Assembly: GCF_043195105.1 (NCBI RefSeq)
Contig: NZ_JBAFWO010000003.1
From: NCEH01 sp002257205
GTDB taxonomy: Bacteria > Pseudomonadota > Alphaproteobacteria > Rhizobiales > Xanthobacteraceae
Strand: one strand, 5' to 3'
Length of the DNA stretch: 64,000 nt
Position numbers and translations under genes: made by a program. The notes beneath the pieces are model-generated. The model had not been told where the DNA came from and ran no database searches. It saw only the letters and a list, made by a program, of their open reading frames with translations. The number at the start of each line of letters is the position of its first letter. Positions within the stretch are counted from its first letter, which is position 1. Positions 36,635 through 44,827 of this stretch are shown here, piece by piece.

Positions 36635-37141
36635 TCAGCCGATCTTGATATAAGCGAAGCCCTTGTTCTGGAGCGCGGCGACGGTGGCGACGCCCGAGGG
36701 CACGAAGGCGATGAAATCGGCCTTGCGGACCTTGTCGCGATTGAGCTTCAAGCGTTCGAAGGTGATCGAGCACAGATAGACCTTGAGCCCGTTCTTCGCG
36801 ACGCTCTCCACCTTCTCGAAGATCTGCGGCACCATGACTTCATCGCGCCAGGTGGTGTCGTCGAGGGATTCGAGAAAGAATTTCACGCCCGGTCCGTGCG
36901 CCACCAGTGCGATCTGGATGGCGAAAGGGTCCGCGCCGTACGCGGAATAATGGTTGGAGATATTGGTCAGGGTCTGGACGAATCGGGGCGGATCTCCGAA
37001 GTCGCAATGATAGAGGCAGGCACTGTCCGCCTCCTTGGAGATGTCCTTCAATTGCAGGCTTTGCGCGGCGGAGGCCGCCACCGGCGCCGCCCCGGCAAGC
37101 GCCAGGCTTCCAAGAAAGGCGCGGCGATCGAAAATGGCCAT
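36635..37141 (-). CDS. DsrE-family protein with Tat-type export signal
   Basis: A 168-residue DsrE/F-fold protein. The N-terminus (FDRRAFLGSLALAGAAPVAASAAQ) is a twin-arginine-like signal, so the domain should act in the periplasm, unlike the cytoplasmic DsrEFH/TusBCD sulfur carriers. Cysteines are Cys42 and Cys46 (SACLYHCDFGD) and Cys124 (VYLCSITFERL); the last falls where DsrE proteins carry the sulfur-binding cysteine. It is embedded in the minus-strand sox run between soxE/fccA and soxF, so a sulfur-relay role is plausible. Function is inferred from fold and context only. Confidence 0.8.
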   Translation of the reverse strand: MAIFDRRAFLGSLALAGAAPVAASAAQSLQLKDISKEADSACLYHCDFGDPPRFVQTLTNISNHYSAYGADPFAIQIALVAHGPGVKFFLESLDDTTWRDEVMVPQIFEKVESVAKNGLKVYLCSITFERLKLNRDKVRKADFIAFVPSGVATVAALQNKGFAYIKIG

Positions 37142-37201
37142 GGGCTTCTCCCCTGATGACGGGCACCTGTTCCGGCGCCTCGTTGAATCTTGCGACGGTG
37201 T

Positions 37202-37582
37202 TTAGGGCCCGCCTGTGGCCTTCAAATCCCCGAAATAGGCGGCGAGCGCTGCGATCTCCTCATCCGACAAGGCGGCCGCCACGGTGCGCATCACCTCGTT
37301 GTCGCGCTCCTTGCGGCGGTAGGACGTCATCACGGCAGCGAACTGGTCCGGCGGCCAGCCGACGATCGCCGGCACGCCACCGGCGCTCTTGCCTGTCGCC
37401 TGATGGCAGGTGACGCATTGGGACGCGAGATAGGCGCCATATTCGCGATCGCCCTCGGCCCGCGCCGGCCAGCCTCCGGCGCAGAGGATCGCCACCGCCA
37501 AGCCCGCGCACCGTGCATGTCGGGTGCGCGCTTGCCGGGTGCGTGCGTGCTCCCGCCTTGCCTGGGCCGGGCGTTGGTTCAC
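37202..37582 (-). CDS. soxE: Monohaem cytochrome c (SoxE/FccA type)
   Basis: A 126-residue exported cytochrome with one haem site (CVTCHQATGKSAGG) and late Met ligand region (MTSYRRKERDNEVM). A very Arg/Ala-rich N-terminus precedes the hydrophobic signal (CAGLAVAILCAGGWPARAEG). It starts with GTG and overlaps the soxD stop by four bases (GTGA), so it is translationally coupled to soxD. It is a plausible cytochrome partner of the SoxF flavoprotein two genes later. SoxE of Paracoccus is dihaem; only one site is visible here, closer to FccA. Confidence 0.8.
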   Translation of the reverse strand: MNQRPAQARREHARTRQARTRHARCAGLAVAILCAGGWPARAEGDREYGAYLASQCVTCHQATGKSAGGVPAIVGWPPDQFAAVMTSYRRKERDNEVMRTVAAALSDEEIAALAAYFGDLKATGGP

Positions 37583-38241
37583 TCAAGATTGCCTTTCGGT
37601 TCCTCGCCTTCCTTCGGCGTCACGTTGAGAATGCGGGCGTGTCCGGTCACCTTCACCTCGCCGGAGCAGTCCTTCATGCAGGGATTGGCGTTCCAGAAGG
37701 CTTTTTCGGCCGTTTCGCGGTCGTCATCATAGAAGGCGCCCACGTTGGGCAGCGTCACCTTCGGGAAATTCTCCCGGCTCAGGACGAAATCATCTTTAAC
37801 CACGTCGTTCAGGTTCAAGAGATAGGCGACGATGGCATAGACTTGGTTCGGCTCCAGGGATTGGGCATTGCCGAACGGCATGGCCCGATGGATGTAATCA
37901 TAGGCGGTGGAGGCATAAGGCCAGAAGGAGCCGATGGTTTTTTCCGGCCGCTCGGATTTGAGCGAGCCCTGTCCGCCCGCCAGCACGGGCCAGCGGCCGG
38001 CGCCCTCGCCGAACTCGCCGTGGCACACGGCGCAATTCTGCAGGAAAATTTCCTCGCCTTCCTTCACCGAGCCCTTGCCGGGCGGCAGGCCCTGGCCATC
38101 GGGGCGCACGTCGATGTCCCAGGCGGCAATCTCCTCCGGCAGGGCGGGCCGGCCGACACCGGCGGGGCCCGCCAAGGCGGGAAGCGCGGGGAGGGCGGCG
38201 AGCGCGATGGCGAACAGGAGCGCTTCAGCCGACTTCGACAT
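37579..38241 (-). CDS. soxD: SoxD, cytochrome subunit of sulfane dehydrogenase
   Basis: A 220-residue exported cytochrome with signal peptide (ALLFAIALAALPALPALAG) and one haem motif, CAVCH at 70-74 (LQNCAVCHGEFGEGAGRWPVL). The typical SoxD segments ERPEKTIGSFWPYASTAYDYIHRAMPFGNAQSLEPNQVYAIVAYLLNLNDVV and NPCMKDC follow. With SoxC it oxidises the sulfane sulfur bound to SoxY. Paracoccus SoxD is about 384 residues with two haems; this is the short one-haem form. Its start overlaps soxC by 17 bases. Confidence 0.92.
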   Translation of the reverse strand: MSKSAEALLFAIALAALPALPALAGPAGVGRPALPEEIAAWDIDVRPDGQGLPPGKGSVKEGEEIFLQNCAVCHGEFGEGAGRWPVLAGGQGSLKSERPEKTIGSFWPYASTAYDYIHRAMPFGNAQSLEPNQVYAIVAYLLNLNDVVKDDFVLSRENFPKVTLPNVGAFYDDDRETAEKAFWNANPCMKDCSGEVKVTGHARILNVTPKEGEEPKGNLE

Positions 38242-39538
38242 TTTCCGTCTCCCCGTTCGGCCGCACCAGCCACGTCTGGATGCCATTGTTATGATAGATG
38301 GAATTCTCGCCGCGGATCGCCCGCAGGGCGGTCTTGGTGGGCTGCACATAGCCGGTCTCGTCCATGGCCCGCGACTGGACCATGAGTTCCTGCCCGTTCC
38401 AGTCGAAATCCAGATAGAAGCGCGCCATGGACATGGGCAAAGCGGCGCCCTCCAGGCGCGCCGTGGTCCAGTTGCGCCCCCCGTCGAGGGAGACGTCCAC
38501 CCGCTTGATGGTGCCGCGCCCCGACCAGGCGATGCCGGAAATCACATTGGCGCCCTTGTGGCGCAGCGGCGCCTGCGGGCTCGGGCTGGTGATGACGGAT
38601 TTCGCGTCCATCACGAAGGTGAAGCGGCGCGAGCGGCCGTCGGCCAGCAGGTCGGTATATTTCGAGGTCTCCTCACGCTGCTCCCAGGGCTCGTCGCCCA
38701 CCTCGATCCGGCGCAGCCATTTGATCCACATATTGCCTTCCCAGCCCGGCACCACCAGGCGCACCGGATAGCCCTGCTCGGGGCGCAGCGCCTCGCCGTT
38801 CATGGCGAAGGCCACCAGGCAATCCTTCATCGCCTTTTCCATGGGAATGGAGCGGGTCATGGCGGCGGAATCCGCGCCCTCGGCAAGCAGCCATTTGCCC
38901 TTGGGCTTCACGCCCGCCGCATCGAGGAAGGCTTTGAGCGGCACGCCGGTATAGATCACATTGTGGATCATGCCGTGGGTGAACTGGCAGCCATTGAGCT
39001 GGGCCCCGCGCCATTCCATGCCGGAATTGGCGGCGCATTCCAGAAAATAGGTGCGGTTCACCCGCCCCGGCATGCGCTTGATGTCGTCGAGCGTGAAGAC
39101 CAGCGGCTTGTCCACCATGCCGTGGACCATGAAGCGATACTTATCCGGATCAATCTCCGCTTCGCCGCCGTGGTGGCGCACGAAGCACAGGCCGTTGGGC
39201 GTGATGATGCCGTCCAGCGCATAGAGCGGGGTGAAGCTCACCGAGCTTTCGCGGCTGGCTGTCAGCCATTCCACCTCCCGGCGCACCACGTCCTTCTCGA
39301 ACGGGGAGGGCTTGCCATAGGGATTCACATTGACGCCTTGGCCCAGTGTCTTGGTCCAGTCCGGCACCGGCACGATATTGGGGTCGGGCGTGCCGGCGGC
39401 GGCGGCCTTGGCCGCGATTGCGCCGGCACCGGCGGCGCTGGCGCTGAGCGCCATGGCGCCAGCCCCAAGTCCCGCCGCCGAAAGGAAGCGGCGCCGGTTG
39501 AAGGCGGCGGGTGGGGCTTTGGCGGTGTGATCGGACAT
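38225..39538 (-). CDS. soxC: SoxC, molybdenum subunit of sulfane dehydrogenase
   Basis: A 437-residue exported sulfite-oxidase-family molybdoprotein. It has a Tat signal (NRRRFLSAAGLGAGAMALSASAAGA), the molybdenum-cysteine motif TYFLECAANSG, and the Mo-co dimerisation domain to the C-terminus (DVSLDGGRNWTTARLEG...AIRGENSIYHNNGIQTW). It works with SoxD removing six electrons from SoxY-bound sulfane sulfur, so the pathway can go fully to sulfate without sulfur globules. Of two adjacent ATGs the second (39538) has better spacing (5 bases) from GGAGG. Confidence 0.95.
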   Translation of the reverse strand: MSDHTAKAPPAAFNRRRFLSAAGLGAGAMALSASAAGAGAIAAKAAAAGTPDPNIVPVPDWTKTLGQGVNVNPYGKPSPFEKDVVRREVEWLTASRESSVSFTPLYALDGIITPNGLCFVRHHGGEAEIDPDKYRFMVHGMVDKPLVFTLDDIKRMPGRVNRTYFLECAANSGMEWRGAQLNGCQFTHGMIHNVIYTGVPLKAFLDAAGVKPKGKWLLAEGADSAAMTRSIPMEKAMKDCLVAFAMNGEALRPEQGYPVRLVVPGWEGNMWIKWLRRIEVGDEPWEQREETSKYTDLLADGRSRRFTFVMDAKSVITSPSPQAPLRHKGANVISGIAWSGRGTIKRVDVSLDGGRNWTTARLEGAALPMSMARFYLDFDWNGQELMVQSRAMDETGYVQPTKTALRAIRGENSIYHNNGIQTWLVRPNGETENVEVG

Positions 39539-39561
39539 CATGTCCTCCGATACATTCTTTA

Positions 39562-39577
39562 ATTCGTAGATTTGAAT
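39562..39577. promoter_or_regulatory. Candidate operator ATTC-N8-GAAT in the soxB-soxC gap
   Basis: ATTCGTAGATTTGAAT has the same 4-8-4 inverted-repeat form as the site at the arsR start (28357). It sits 24 bp upstream of the soxC start in an AT-rich patch of an otherwise GC-rich cluster, which suggests a separate regulated promoter for soxCD and downstream genes. Confidence 0.5.
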
Positions 39578-39615
39578 ATGATTGAGACTTCCCGGCGCCC
39601 GGCGCTGCATCCCTC

Positions 39616-41313
39616 TCAGGCGCCGGTGACCTTCACGGAGGTGTTGGGCGCGACCCGCACGGCCTTGGTGCGCGCCACGTAGCGTTCCACGATTTCCCAG
39701 ACCGGCGGACCTTCGACCCCCTGGTTCACGCTCGCCCAGCCGGCGACCGAATAGGATTTTCCGGCCTCGATCGGCGTCCCGGTCTTCAGGTGCGTGAGGC
39801 CGGAAATGCGCTGTCCCGCGCCTTTCGACACATCGATGGAATAGCCCATGCCGCCGACGCGGACCATGTCGCCGCCGCCCTGGAAATAGGGATCGGGGTG
39901 GAAGATGTTGTCCGCCACATCTTCCAGCACATCCTTGATCTGCTGGCCGCTCATGTTCATGCGGTAGCACGCGGGATAGGTGATGGCGGTGGCGTTGGCG
40001 ATGGCGTCGAAGGTGATGGGATCGCCCGGCAGCAGCGTCCCGCCCCAGCGGAAGCCGGGGGAGAGGGCGATCTCCACATCGCGCTCCTGAAGCATGGCGT
40101 CGCAGATCATGTCGTCCAGCGTGCCGTTGAAATTGCCCCGGCGGTAGAGAATGCTCTCCGCCCGGCCGATCTCGCGCGACAGGTCCTTTTCGAACGGCGC
40201 GCGGATCTCGGCCACCAGCTTCGCCATCTCCGGGTCGGGCGCGATGGCGTCCGAGAACACCGGGATGAGCTGGAAGCGATAGCCCGTGACCTTCTTGTCG
40301 GCCACGTCGAGGTCGAGGCGCGAGAGGAACTTGCCGTGCGAGCCGGTGGCGATCAGCACGGTCTTGCCGACGATCACCGACGCCGGCATGGCATCATGGG
40401 TATGGGCGGTGAAGATGACGTCGATGCCGGAAACGCGGGACGCCATCTTGCGGTCCACGTCGAAGCCGTTGTGGGAGAGCAGGACCACCACGTCCGCGCC
40501 CTCGGCACGGGCGGCGTCCACCTGCTTCTGCATATCCTCCTCGCGGATGCCGAACTCCCAGTCCGGGATCATCCAGCGCGGGTTGGAAATGGGGGTGCGC
40601 GGAAAGGCCTGGCCGATCACCGCGATCTTCGCGCCGCCCTTCTCGAACATCTTGCGCGCCTCGAACACGGGCTCCTGCCATTCGACGCTGCGGATGTTCT
40701 GGGCGAGGAAGGCGAACGGCGCCTTCTCCTTGATCTCCAGCACCCGGTCGGTGCCGTAGGTGAATTCGAAATGGCCGACCAGGGCGTCGAGCTTGAGGGC
40801 CGAGAGGACGCGGACCATGTCCTCGCCCTTGGTCTGCAGCGAGGTCCAGCTGCCTTGCAAGGCATCGCCGCCGTCCAGCAGCAGCACCTTGTCGTCGCCC
40901 CGCGCGCCGCGGATCGCCTTGATGAGGGTCGCCATGCGGTCCATGCCGCCCATGCGCCCATAGGTCTTGGCGAGCGCGGCGAAGTCCTCGCTGGTCATCG
41001 CATAGGCATCGGCGCTCCCGGCGGGGATATTGAAGTATTTGAGGAATGCTGCTTCGGTCAGATGCGGCGGTAGCCCTTTCGCCTCGCCGACGCCGAGATT
41101 GACCGACGGTTCGCGGAAATAGATCGGCATCAATTGCGCATGCAGATCGGTCATATGGAGCAAGGTCACGGTGCCGGGGGCGCCGAACCGGAGCAGGTCA
41201 TCCTGCGTCAGCTTCTGCCCGCGCACCGCCTGCGCCAAAGCGGCGGGGCCGTGGGCCGCGAGCAGGGCCGCTGTGGCCACGCCGGCGGTGAGGAAATCGC
41301 GCCTCGAAATCAT
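39616..41313 (-). CDS. soxB: SoxB thiosulfohydrolase
   Basis: A 565-residue exported dimanganese hydrolase that releases sulfate from SoxY-bound thiocysteine sulfonate. It has a Tat signal (ISRRDFLTAGVATAALLAAHGPAALAQ), the metal-site motifs LLHMTDLHAQL, LLLDGGDALQGSW, VGHFEFTYG, VVLLSHNGFDVD and VIFTAHTHDAMP, and the 5'-nucleotidase C-terminal domain. The segment usually read as GHWEFTYG is GHFEFTYG here, a conservative change. ATG 41313 precedes the Tat motif directly. It lies 115 bp after soxZ. Confidence 0.96.
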   Translation of the reverse strand: MISRRDFLTAGVATAALLAAHGPAALAQAVRGQKLTQDDLLRFGAPGTVTLLHMTDLHAQLMPIYFREPSVNLGVGEAKGLPPHLTEAAFLKYFNIPAGSADAYAMTSEDFAALAKTYGRMGGMDRMATLIKAIRGARGDDKVLLLDGGDALQGSWTSLQTKGEDMVRVLSALKLDALVGHFEFTYGTDRVLEIKEKAPFAFLAQNIRSVEWQEPVFEARKMFEKGGAKIAVIGQAFPRTPISNPRWMIPDWEFGIREEDMQKQVDAARAEGADVVVLLSHNGFDVDRKMASRVSGIDVIFTAHTHDAMPASVIVGKTVLIATGSHGKFLSRLDLDVADKKVTGYRFQLIPVFSDAIAPDPEMAKLVAEIRAPFEKDLSREIGRAESILYRRGNFNGTLDDMICDAMLQERDVEIALSPGFRWGGTLLPGDPITFDAIANATAITYPACYRMNMSGQQIKDVLEDVADNIFHPDPYFQGGGDMVRVGGMGYSIDVSKGAGQRISGLTHLKTGTPIEAGKSYSVAGWASVNQGVEGPPVWEIVERYVARTKAVRVAPNTSVKVTGA

Positions 41314-41428
41314 GAGCGTCAACCGTCCTGCGGAACATGGCACGGCATTCCGCCTCCCGGTTCAGGGATGCGGGGCCGCGTCGGAAAAGGCGGGACGCAC
41401 GCGCGTCCCGGAGCGGGAACGGGCGCCG

Positions 41429-41758
41429 TCAGCCCACGGTCAGCTTGGCGGTGGCCTTTTGTTCGGCGCCGCCGTCATCCTTCCAGGTGAAGGTGAATTC
41501 CCCGCTCTCGCTCGCCTTGAAGAAGAACGACTGGTAGGGATTGGCCGAGATGGCGGGAAACCAGTCCGCCTGAAAGAATTTCTTGCCGTTGAACGCGGCC
41601 GTGAACGTATTGATGATGTCGCGCGGCACGGGTTTCCCGGCGGAATCCTTGCGCTGCCCGCTTTCCATCTCGTGGGAGATGAGGGTCTTGATCTCGATGA
41701 TGTCGCCGGCTTTCGCCTGCGCCGGAACGCGCACGCGAGGTGCGGATTTGATCGCCAT
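41429..41758 (-). CDS. soxZ: SoxZ, partner subunit of the sulfur carrier
   Basis: A 109-residue protein with the SoxZ immunoglobulin-like fold: PRVRVPAQAKAGDIIEIKTLISHEMESGQRKD, then INTFTAAFNGKKFFQADWFPAISANPYQSFFFKASESGEFTFTWKDDGG. It has no signal peptide; it is exported in complex with SoxY. It forms the SoxYZ carrier on which thiosulfate is bound and processed. It starts 44 bp after the soxY stop. Confidence 0.96.
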   Translation of the reverse strand: MAIKSAPRVRVPAQAKAGDIIEIKTLISHEMESGQRKDSAGKPVPRDIINTFTAAFNGKKFFQADWFPAISANPYQSFFFKASESGEFTFTWKDDGGAEQKATAKLTVG

Positions 41759-41802
41759 GATGTGTCCTTCCCGTATCGTCGCCGCCGTATTGCCTGAAGG
41801 GA

Positions 41803-42285
41803 TCAGCCGCCGCAGCCGCCGATGGTCACCTTCACCTGCGCCTTTGTCGTGTAGAGCGTGCCGTTCGACATCTCCGCCACGGCGATCACATTCTGGGTCT
41901 GGGCGAGGCGCATGCGGGCGGAGGCGGCGGCGCGGCCGCTGGCCGGCGTGAAGTGATAGGACACCACCTGCGGCAGCGGGTTGCCGTCGGCGAATACATG
42001 GACGCTCTTGACGTAATCAGCATCGGTCATGGGGCTGTCGACGTCGAGATTGATCGGCACGACGAGGCCGTTCTCGGCGATTTCGGGCAGGTCCAGCTTG
42101 ACCTTGCCTTCGCCCATCGGCTTGCTTCCGAACAGCTTCTTCAACTCGTCTGCGACCTGCGCCTCGGTCGCGAACGACAGGCGCGGTGCGAGCACGGCGG
42201 CAAAGGCCGACAGTGCCGCGACCTGCAGCGCCTGGCGTCGGGTGGGGGCAAATCCCCATGCGGGGGCATTTCCCTTGGGCGTCAT
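41803..42285 (-). CDS. soxY: SoxY, covalent sulfur-carrier subunit
   Basis: A 160-residue carrier with a Tat signal (TRRQALQVAALSAFAAVLAP) and the diagnostic C-terminal GGCGG swinging arm (residues 156-160) whose Cys158 bears the sulfur intermediates. ATG 42285 follows a GGAGG run; the extra upstream in-frame codons include charged filler and would push the Tat signal too far in. It is the first gene of the minus-strand sox unit and diverges from soxA, so the 246-bp gap is a two-way control region. Confidence 0.96.
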   Translation of the reverse strand: MTPKGNAPAWGFAPTRRQALQVAALSAFAAVLAPRLSFATEAQVADELKKLFGSKPMGEGKVKLDLPEIAENGLVVPINLDVDSPMTDADYVKSVHVFADGNPLPQVVSYHFTPASGRAAASARMRLAQTQNVIAVAEMSNGTLYTTKAQVKVTIGGCGG

Positions 42286-42531
42286 CCGTTTCCTCCTGGA
42301 AGTCCCGCGACAAGCAGGCGGGACCTTGGCGTCATTTGTTTTTTGTTTCGAACCGGGTTTTTCCCGGCCGATCAATTTCACATATTGTGATATCGAATTT
42401 TTTGAATGTAAAGTGGCTCCAAGCTGGTGATCATCGTTGCAGTGCAGCGCTGGAGCATTGGCCGCGGCGGTTCCGGTAAAGGCCTCTCAAGACGGCCGGG
42501 GATCGCTGCGCAACAAGATCGGGGAGGACCC
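42286..42531. promoter_or_regulatory. Divergent soxY / soxA control region
   Basis: The gap contains an AT-rich core at about 42370-42415 in a GC-rich setting. It includes CATATTGTGATATCG and two GAAT half-sites as a 9-base direct repeat (42395-42398 and 42404-42407). The second has only a partial ATTC partner (ATCG at 42392). This is the most likely repressor or promoter zone for both sox directions, but the operator is not perfect. Confidence 0.4.
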
Positions 42532-43362
42532 ATGCCACCGAAAGCGACAATCCTCACAGGGCTCTGCGCGCTCGCACTGATGTGCCTCGCGAGCAGCTTC
42601 GCCGCGGCCCAGGACGATGCCAGCGAGAAGGAAATCGAGCGCTACCGCAAGATGATCGAAGATCCCATGGCCAATCCCGGCTACCTCAGCGTGGACCGGG
42701 GCGAGGTGCTGTGGAGCGAGAAGCGCGGCACCAAGAACGTGTCGCTGGAGACCTGCGACCTCGGCCAGGGACCCGGCAAGCTGGAGGGGGCCTATGCGAG
42801 CCTGCCCCGCTATTTCGCCGACGCGGACAAGGTGATGGACCTGGAACAGCGCCTCCTGTGGTGCATGGAGAAGATCCAGGGATTCGACACCAAGGGCATC
42901 ATCGCCAAGCCCTTCTCGGGGCCGGGACGCTCCTCCGACATGGAGGATCTCGTGGCCTTCATCGCCAATAAGTCGAACGGCATGCCGATCGCGGTGCCGC
43001 TCGCCCATGCCAAGGAAAAAGAGGCCTATGCCATCGGCGAGGCGCTGTTCTTCCGCCGCTCCTCGATCATGGATTTCTCCTGCTCCACCTGCCACGGCGA
43101 GGCTGGCAAGCGCATCCGCCTGCAAGGGCTGCCGCAGCTCGACACTCCGGGCAAGGATGCCCAGGCGACCATGGCCTCCTGGCCAACCTACCGGGTCTCG
43201 CAGAGTTCGCTGCGCACCATGCAGCACCGCCTGTGGGACTGCTATCGCCAGATGCGCATGCCCGCGCCCGATTACGGTTCTGAGGCGATCACGGCTTTGA
43301 CCGTCTATCTCAACACCCAGGCCAAGGGGGGCGAACTCAATGTCCCCTCCATCAAGCGTTGA
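42532..43362 (+). CDS. soxA: SoxA, cytochrome subunit of SoxAX
   Basis: A 276-residue exported c-type cytochrome. The haem motif is CSTCH (184-188), and the axial ligand and persulfide site is Cys237 (LWDCYRQMRMP). In the N-terminal domain the second haem site of dihaem SoxA is lost; Cys75 and Cys111 remain and would form a disulfide. SoxAX joins thiosulfate oxidatively to SoxY. ATG 42532 has GGGGAGG ahead and begins a normal signal peptide (LTGLCALALMCLASSFAAAQ). soxX follows 13 bp later. Confidence 0.95.
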   Translation: MPPKATILTGLCALALMCLASSFAAAQDDASEKEIERYRKMIEDPMANPGYLSVDRGEVLWSEKRGTKNVSLETCDLGQGPGKLEGAYASLPRYFADADKVMDLEQRLLWCMEKIQGFDTKGIIAKPFSGPGRSSDMEDLVAFIANKSNGMPIAVPLAHAKEKEAYAIGEALFFRRSSIMDFSCSTCHGEAGKRIRLQGLPQLDTPGKDAQATMASWPTYRVSQSSLRTMQHRLWDCYRQMRMPAPDYGSEAITALTVYLNTQAKGGELNVPSIKR

Positions 43363-43375
43363 GGGGGAGAGGTCC

Positions 43376-43996
43376 ATGAAGCGATATCTGATTGCCGTCG
43401 CCGCAGCGCTGCTGCTCCCCCAGCTCGCCGCCGCCCAGCAGGCCCCGGTTGTCGACACCGCGCGTGTCGATGCGGTGGTGAAGGAGAGCTTCACCAAGCT
43501 TCCCGAAGGCTGGGCCGAGCGCCTGATCCAGGATGAAACCATGCGGATCTGCTCGCAGACCCGCAACGCGCCTTCGCCCGCCCAGGCGGAGGCGATCGTC
43601 GCACGGGAGGCGGCGCTGGTGAAATTCCCTGCCGATGGCGTGATGGGGAATTGGAAGGACGGCGCCAAGATCGCGCAGAACGGACGCGGCGGCCAGTTTT
43701 CCGACCCGCCGGGAACCGTGAGCGGCGGCAATTGCTATGCCTGCCACCAGATGGACCCGAAGGAAGTGAGCTATGGCACGCTGGGGCCGAGCCTCACCAA
43801 CTATGGGCGGGACCGCAAGTTCGACCCGGCGGACGCGAAGGCGGCCTATGCCAGGGTGTTCGATCCCCAGGCGGTCTTCGCCTGCTCCAACATGCCGCGC
43901 TTTGGCGTGCACAATGTGCTGAGCGAGCAGCAGATGAAGGATGTGATCGCCTATCTGTTCGATCCCGAATCTCCGGTGAACAAGCCGGCGAAATAA
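43376..43996 (+). CDS. soxX: SoxX, small cytochrome subunit of SoxAX
   Basis: A 206-residue exported monohaem cytochrome: signal peptide (YLIAVAAALLLPQLAAAQ), haem motif CYACH at 120-124, and axial Met in CSNMPRFGVHNVLSEQQMKDVIAYLFDPESPVN. It transfers the two electrons released when thiosulfate is attached to SoxY. The ATG at 43376 is preceded by GGGGGAGAGG. It runs toward soxW; three tandem hairpin-bearing repeats lie between the two stops. Confidence 0.95.
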   Translation: MKRYLIAVAAALLLPQLAAAQQAPVVDTARVDAVVKESFTKLPEGWAERLIQDETMRICSQTRNAPSPAQAEAIVAREAALVKFPADGVMGNWKDGAKIAQNGRGGQFSDPPGTVSGGNCYACHQMDPKEVSYGTLGPSLTNYGRDRKFDPADAKAAYARVFDPQAVFACSNMPRFGVHNVLSEQQMKDVIAYLFDPESPVNKPAK

Positions 43997-44031
43997 GCCT
44001 CGAGGCCTGCGGCCGATGGCGCTCGATCATC

Positions 44032-44227
44032 GGCCGTTGGTCCAAGCCCGCGCGGCGCTTGAGCGAAACCCGCTCGGCTCCGGTCCGGAGGACCGGGGCC
44101 GTTGGTCCAAGCCCGCGCGGCGCTTGAGCGTACCCGCTCGGCTCCGGTCCGGAGGACCGGGGCCGTTGGTCCAAGCCCGCGCGGCGCTTGAGCGTACCCG
44201 CTCGGCTTCGGTCCGAAGGACTGGGGC
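44032..44227. repeat. Three tandem 64-65 bp repeats between soxX and soxW
   Basis: Units begin at 44032, 44097 and 44161, each opening GGCCGTTGGTCCAAGC and continuing GCGCGGCGCTTGAGCG. Unit 1 has GAAACCC where units 2 and 3 have GTACCC, making it one base longer. Each unit ends with a hairpin: CCGGTCC-GGA-GGACCGG in units 1 and 2, and a version in unit 3 where the changed bases still pair using G-T pairs. A few bases of a fourth unit follow. They fill the gap between converging genes. Confidence 0.85.
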
Positions 44228-44229
44228 CG

Positions 44230-44799
44230 TCAGCTTTTCTGTGGCTTCTGGCGCGCGAGCCAGTCCGCGAACGACCCCTCGGCATAGCCGCCGGCGGCGA
44301 CATAGCGGAACATGGCGGAAAACTCTTCCGGCCCCAGCAGGCCTGGCATGCGCGCGACTTCCCGCGTCGCGCCGTTCTCGATCGCGAAGAATTGGAACGT
44401 GGGCGTCGCGCGAATGCCCTCGCGGGCGCCGAACGCCTTCTCGGTCAGGCGGGCGCCGTCGAAGGCTATGACCTCACGGGCGCCGAACAGATCCAGATGA
44501 ACGATGTCGAATTGCGCCTTGATGGGCGTCTCGATGGCCGGATCGGCGAAATAGACCGTATGCAGCCGCTTGCACAGCGGACAGCCGCGCTGGCTCCATT
44601 GCAGGGCGAAGTGCCGGTTTTTCTGGGTGGCGGCGGCGAGATCCTCCGAAAGATCGAGGAAACTCTCCACATACCAGTCCTCGGTATAGAGGCCATCGTC
44701 GCCGATGCGCGCCGCCGCCATCGCGGACCGGGGCAGGGCGGCGGGGGCGGCAAAAAGGGCGGCGAGCATGACACGCCGGCTCATTTGAACATGTCCCAT
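44230..44799 (-). CDS. soxW: SoxW thioredoxin
   Basis: A 189-residue exported thioredoxin-fold protein: N-terminal signal (SRRVMLAALFAAPAALPRSAMA, with a paired Arg) and redox motif CPLC in WSQRGCPLCKRLHTVYF. SoxW is the periplasmic thioredoxin reduced by SoxV. ATG 44799 has AGGAGG eight bases ahead and is preferred over MSRR at 44784. The following gene upstream on this strand is soxV, 28 bp away, giving a soxV-soxW unit. Confidence 0.9.
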   Translation of the reverse strand: MGHVQMSRRVMLAALFAAPAALPRSAMAAARIGDDGLYTEDWYVESFLDLSEDLAAATQKNRHFALQWSQRGCPLCKRLHTVYFADPAIETPIKAQFDIVHLDLFGAREVIAFDGARLTEKAFGAREGIRATPTFQFFAIENGATREVARMPGLLGPEEFSAMFRYVAAGGYAEGSFADWLARQKPQKS

Positions 44800-44827
44800 G
44801 GGCCCGTCCTCCTCGGGTTTGCGCGCC

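Noticed and set aside
44032..44227. CRISPR array
   Set aside because: The three units are head-to-tail repeats of 64-65 bp with no variable spacers, so this is a tandem repeat, not a CRISPR. No other array was seen.
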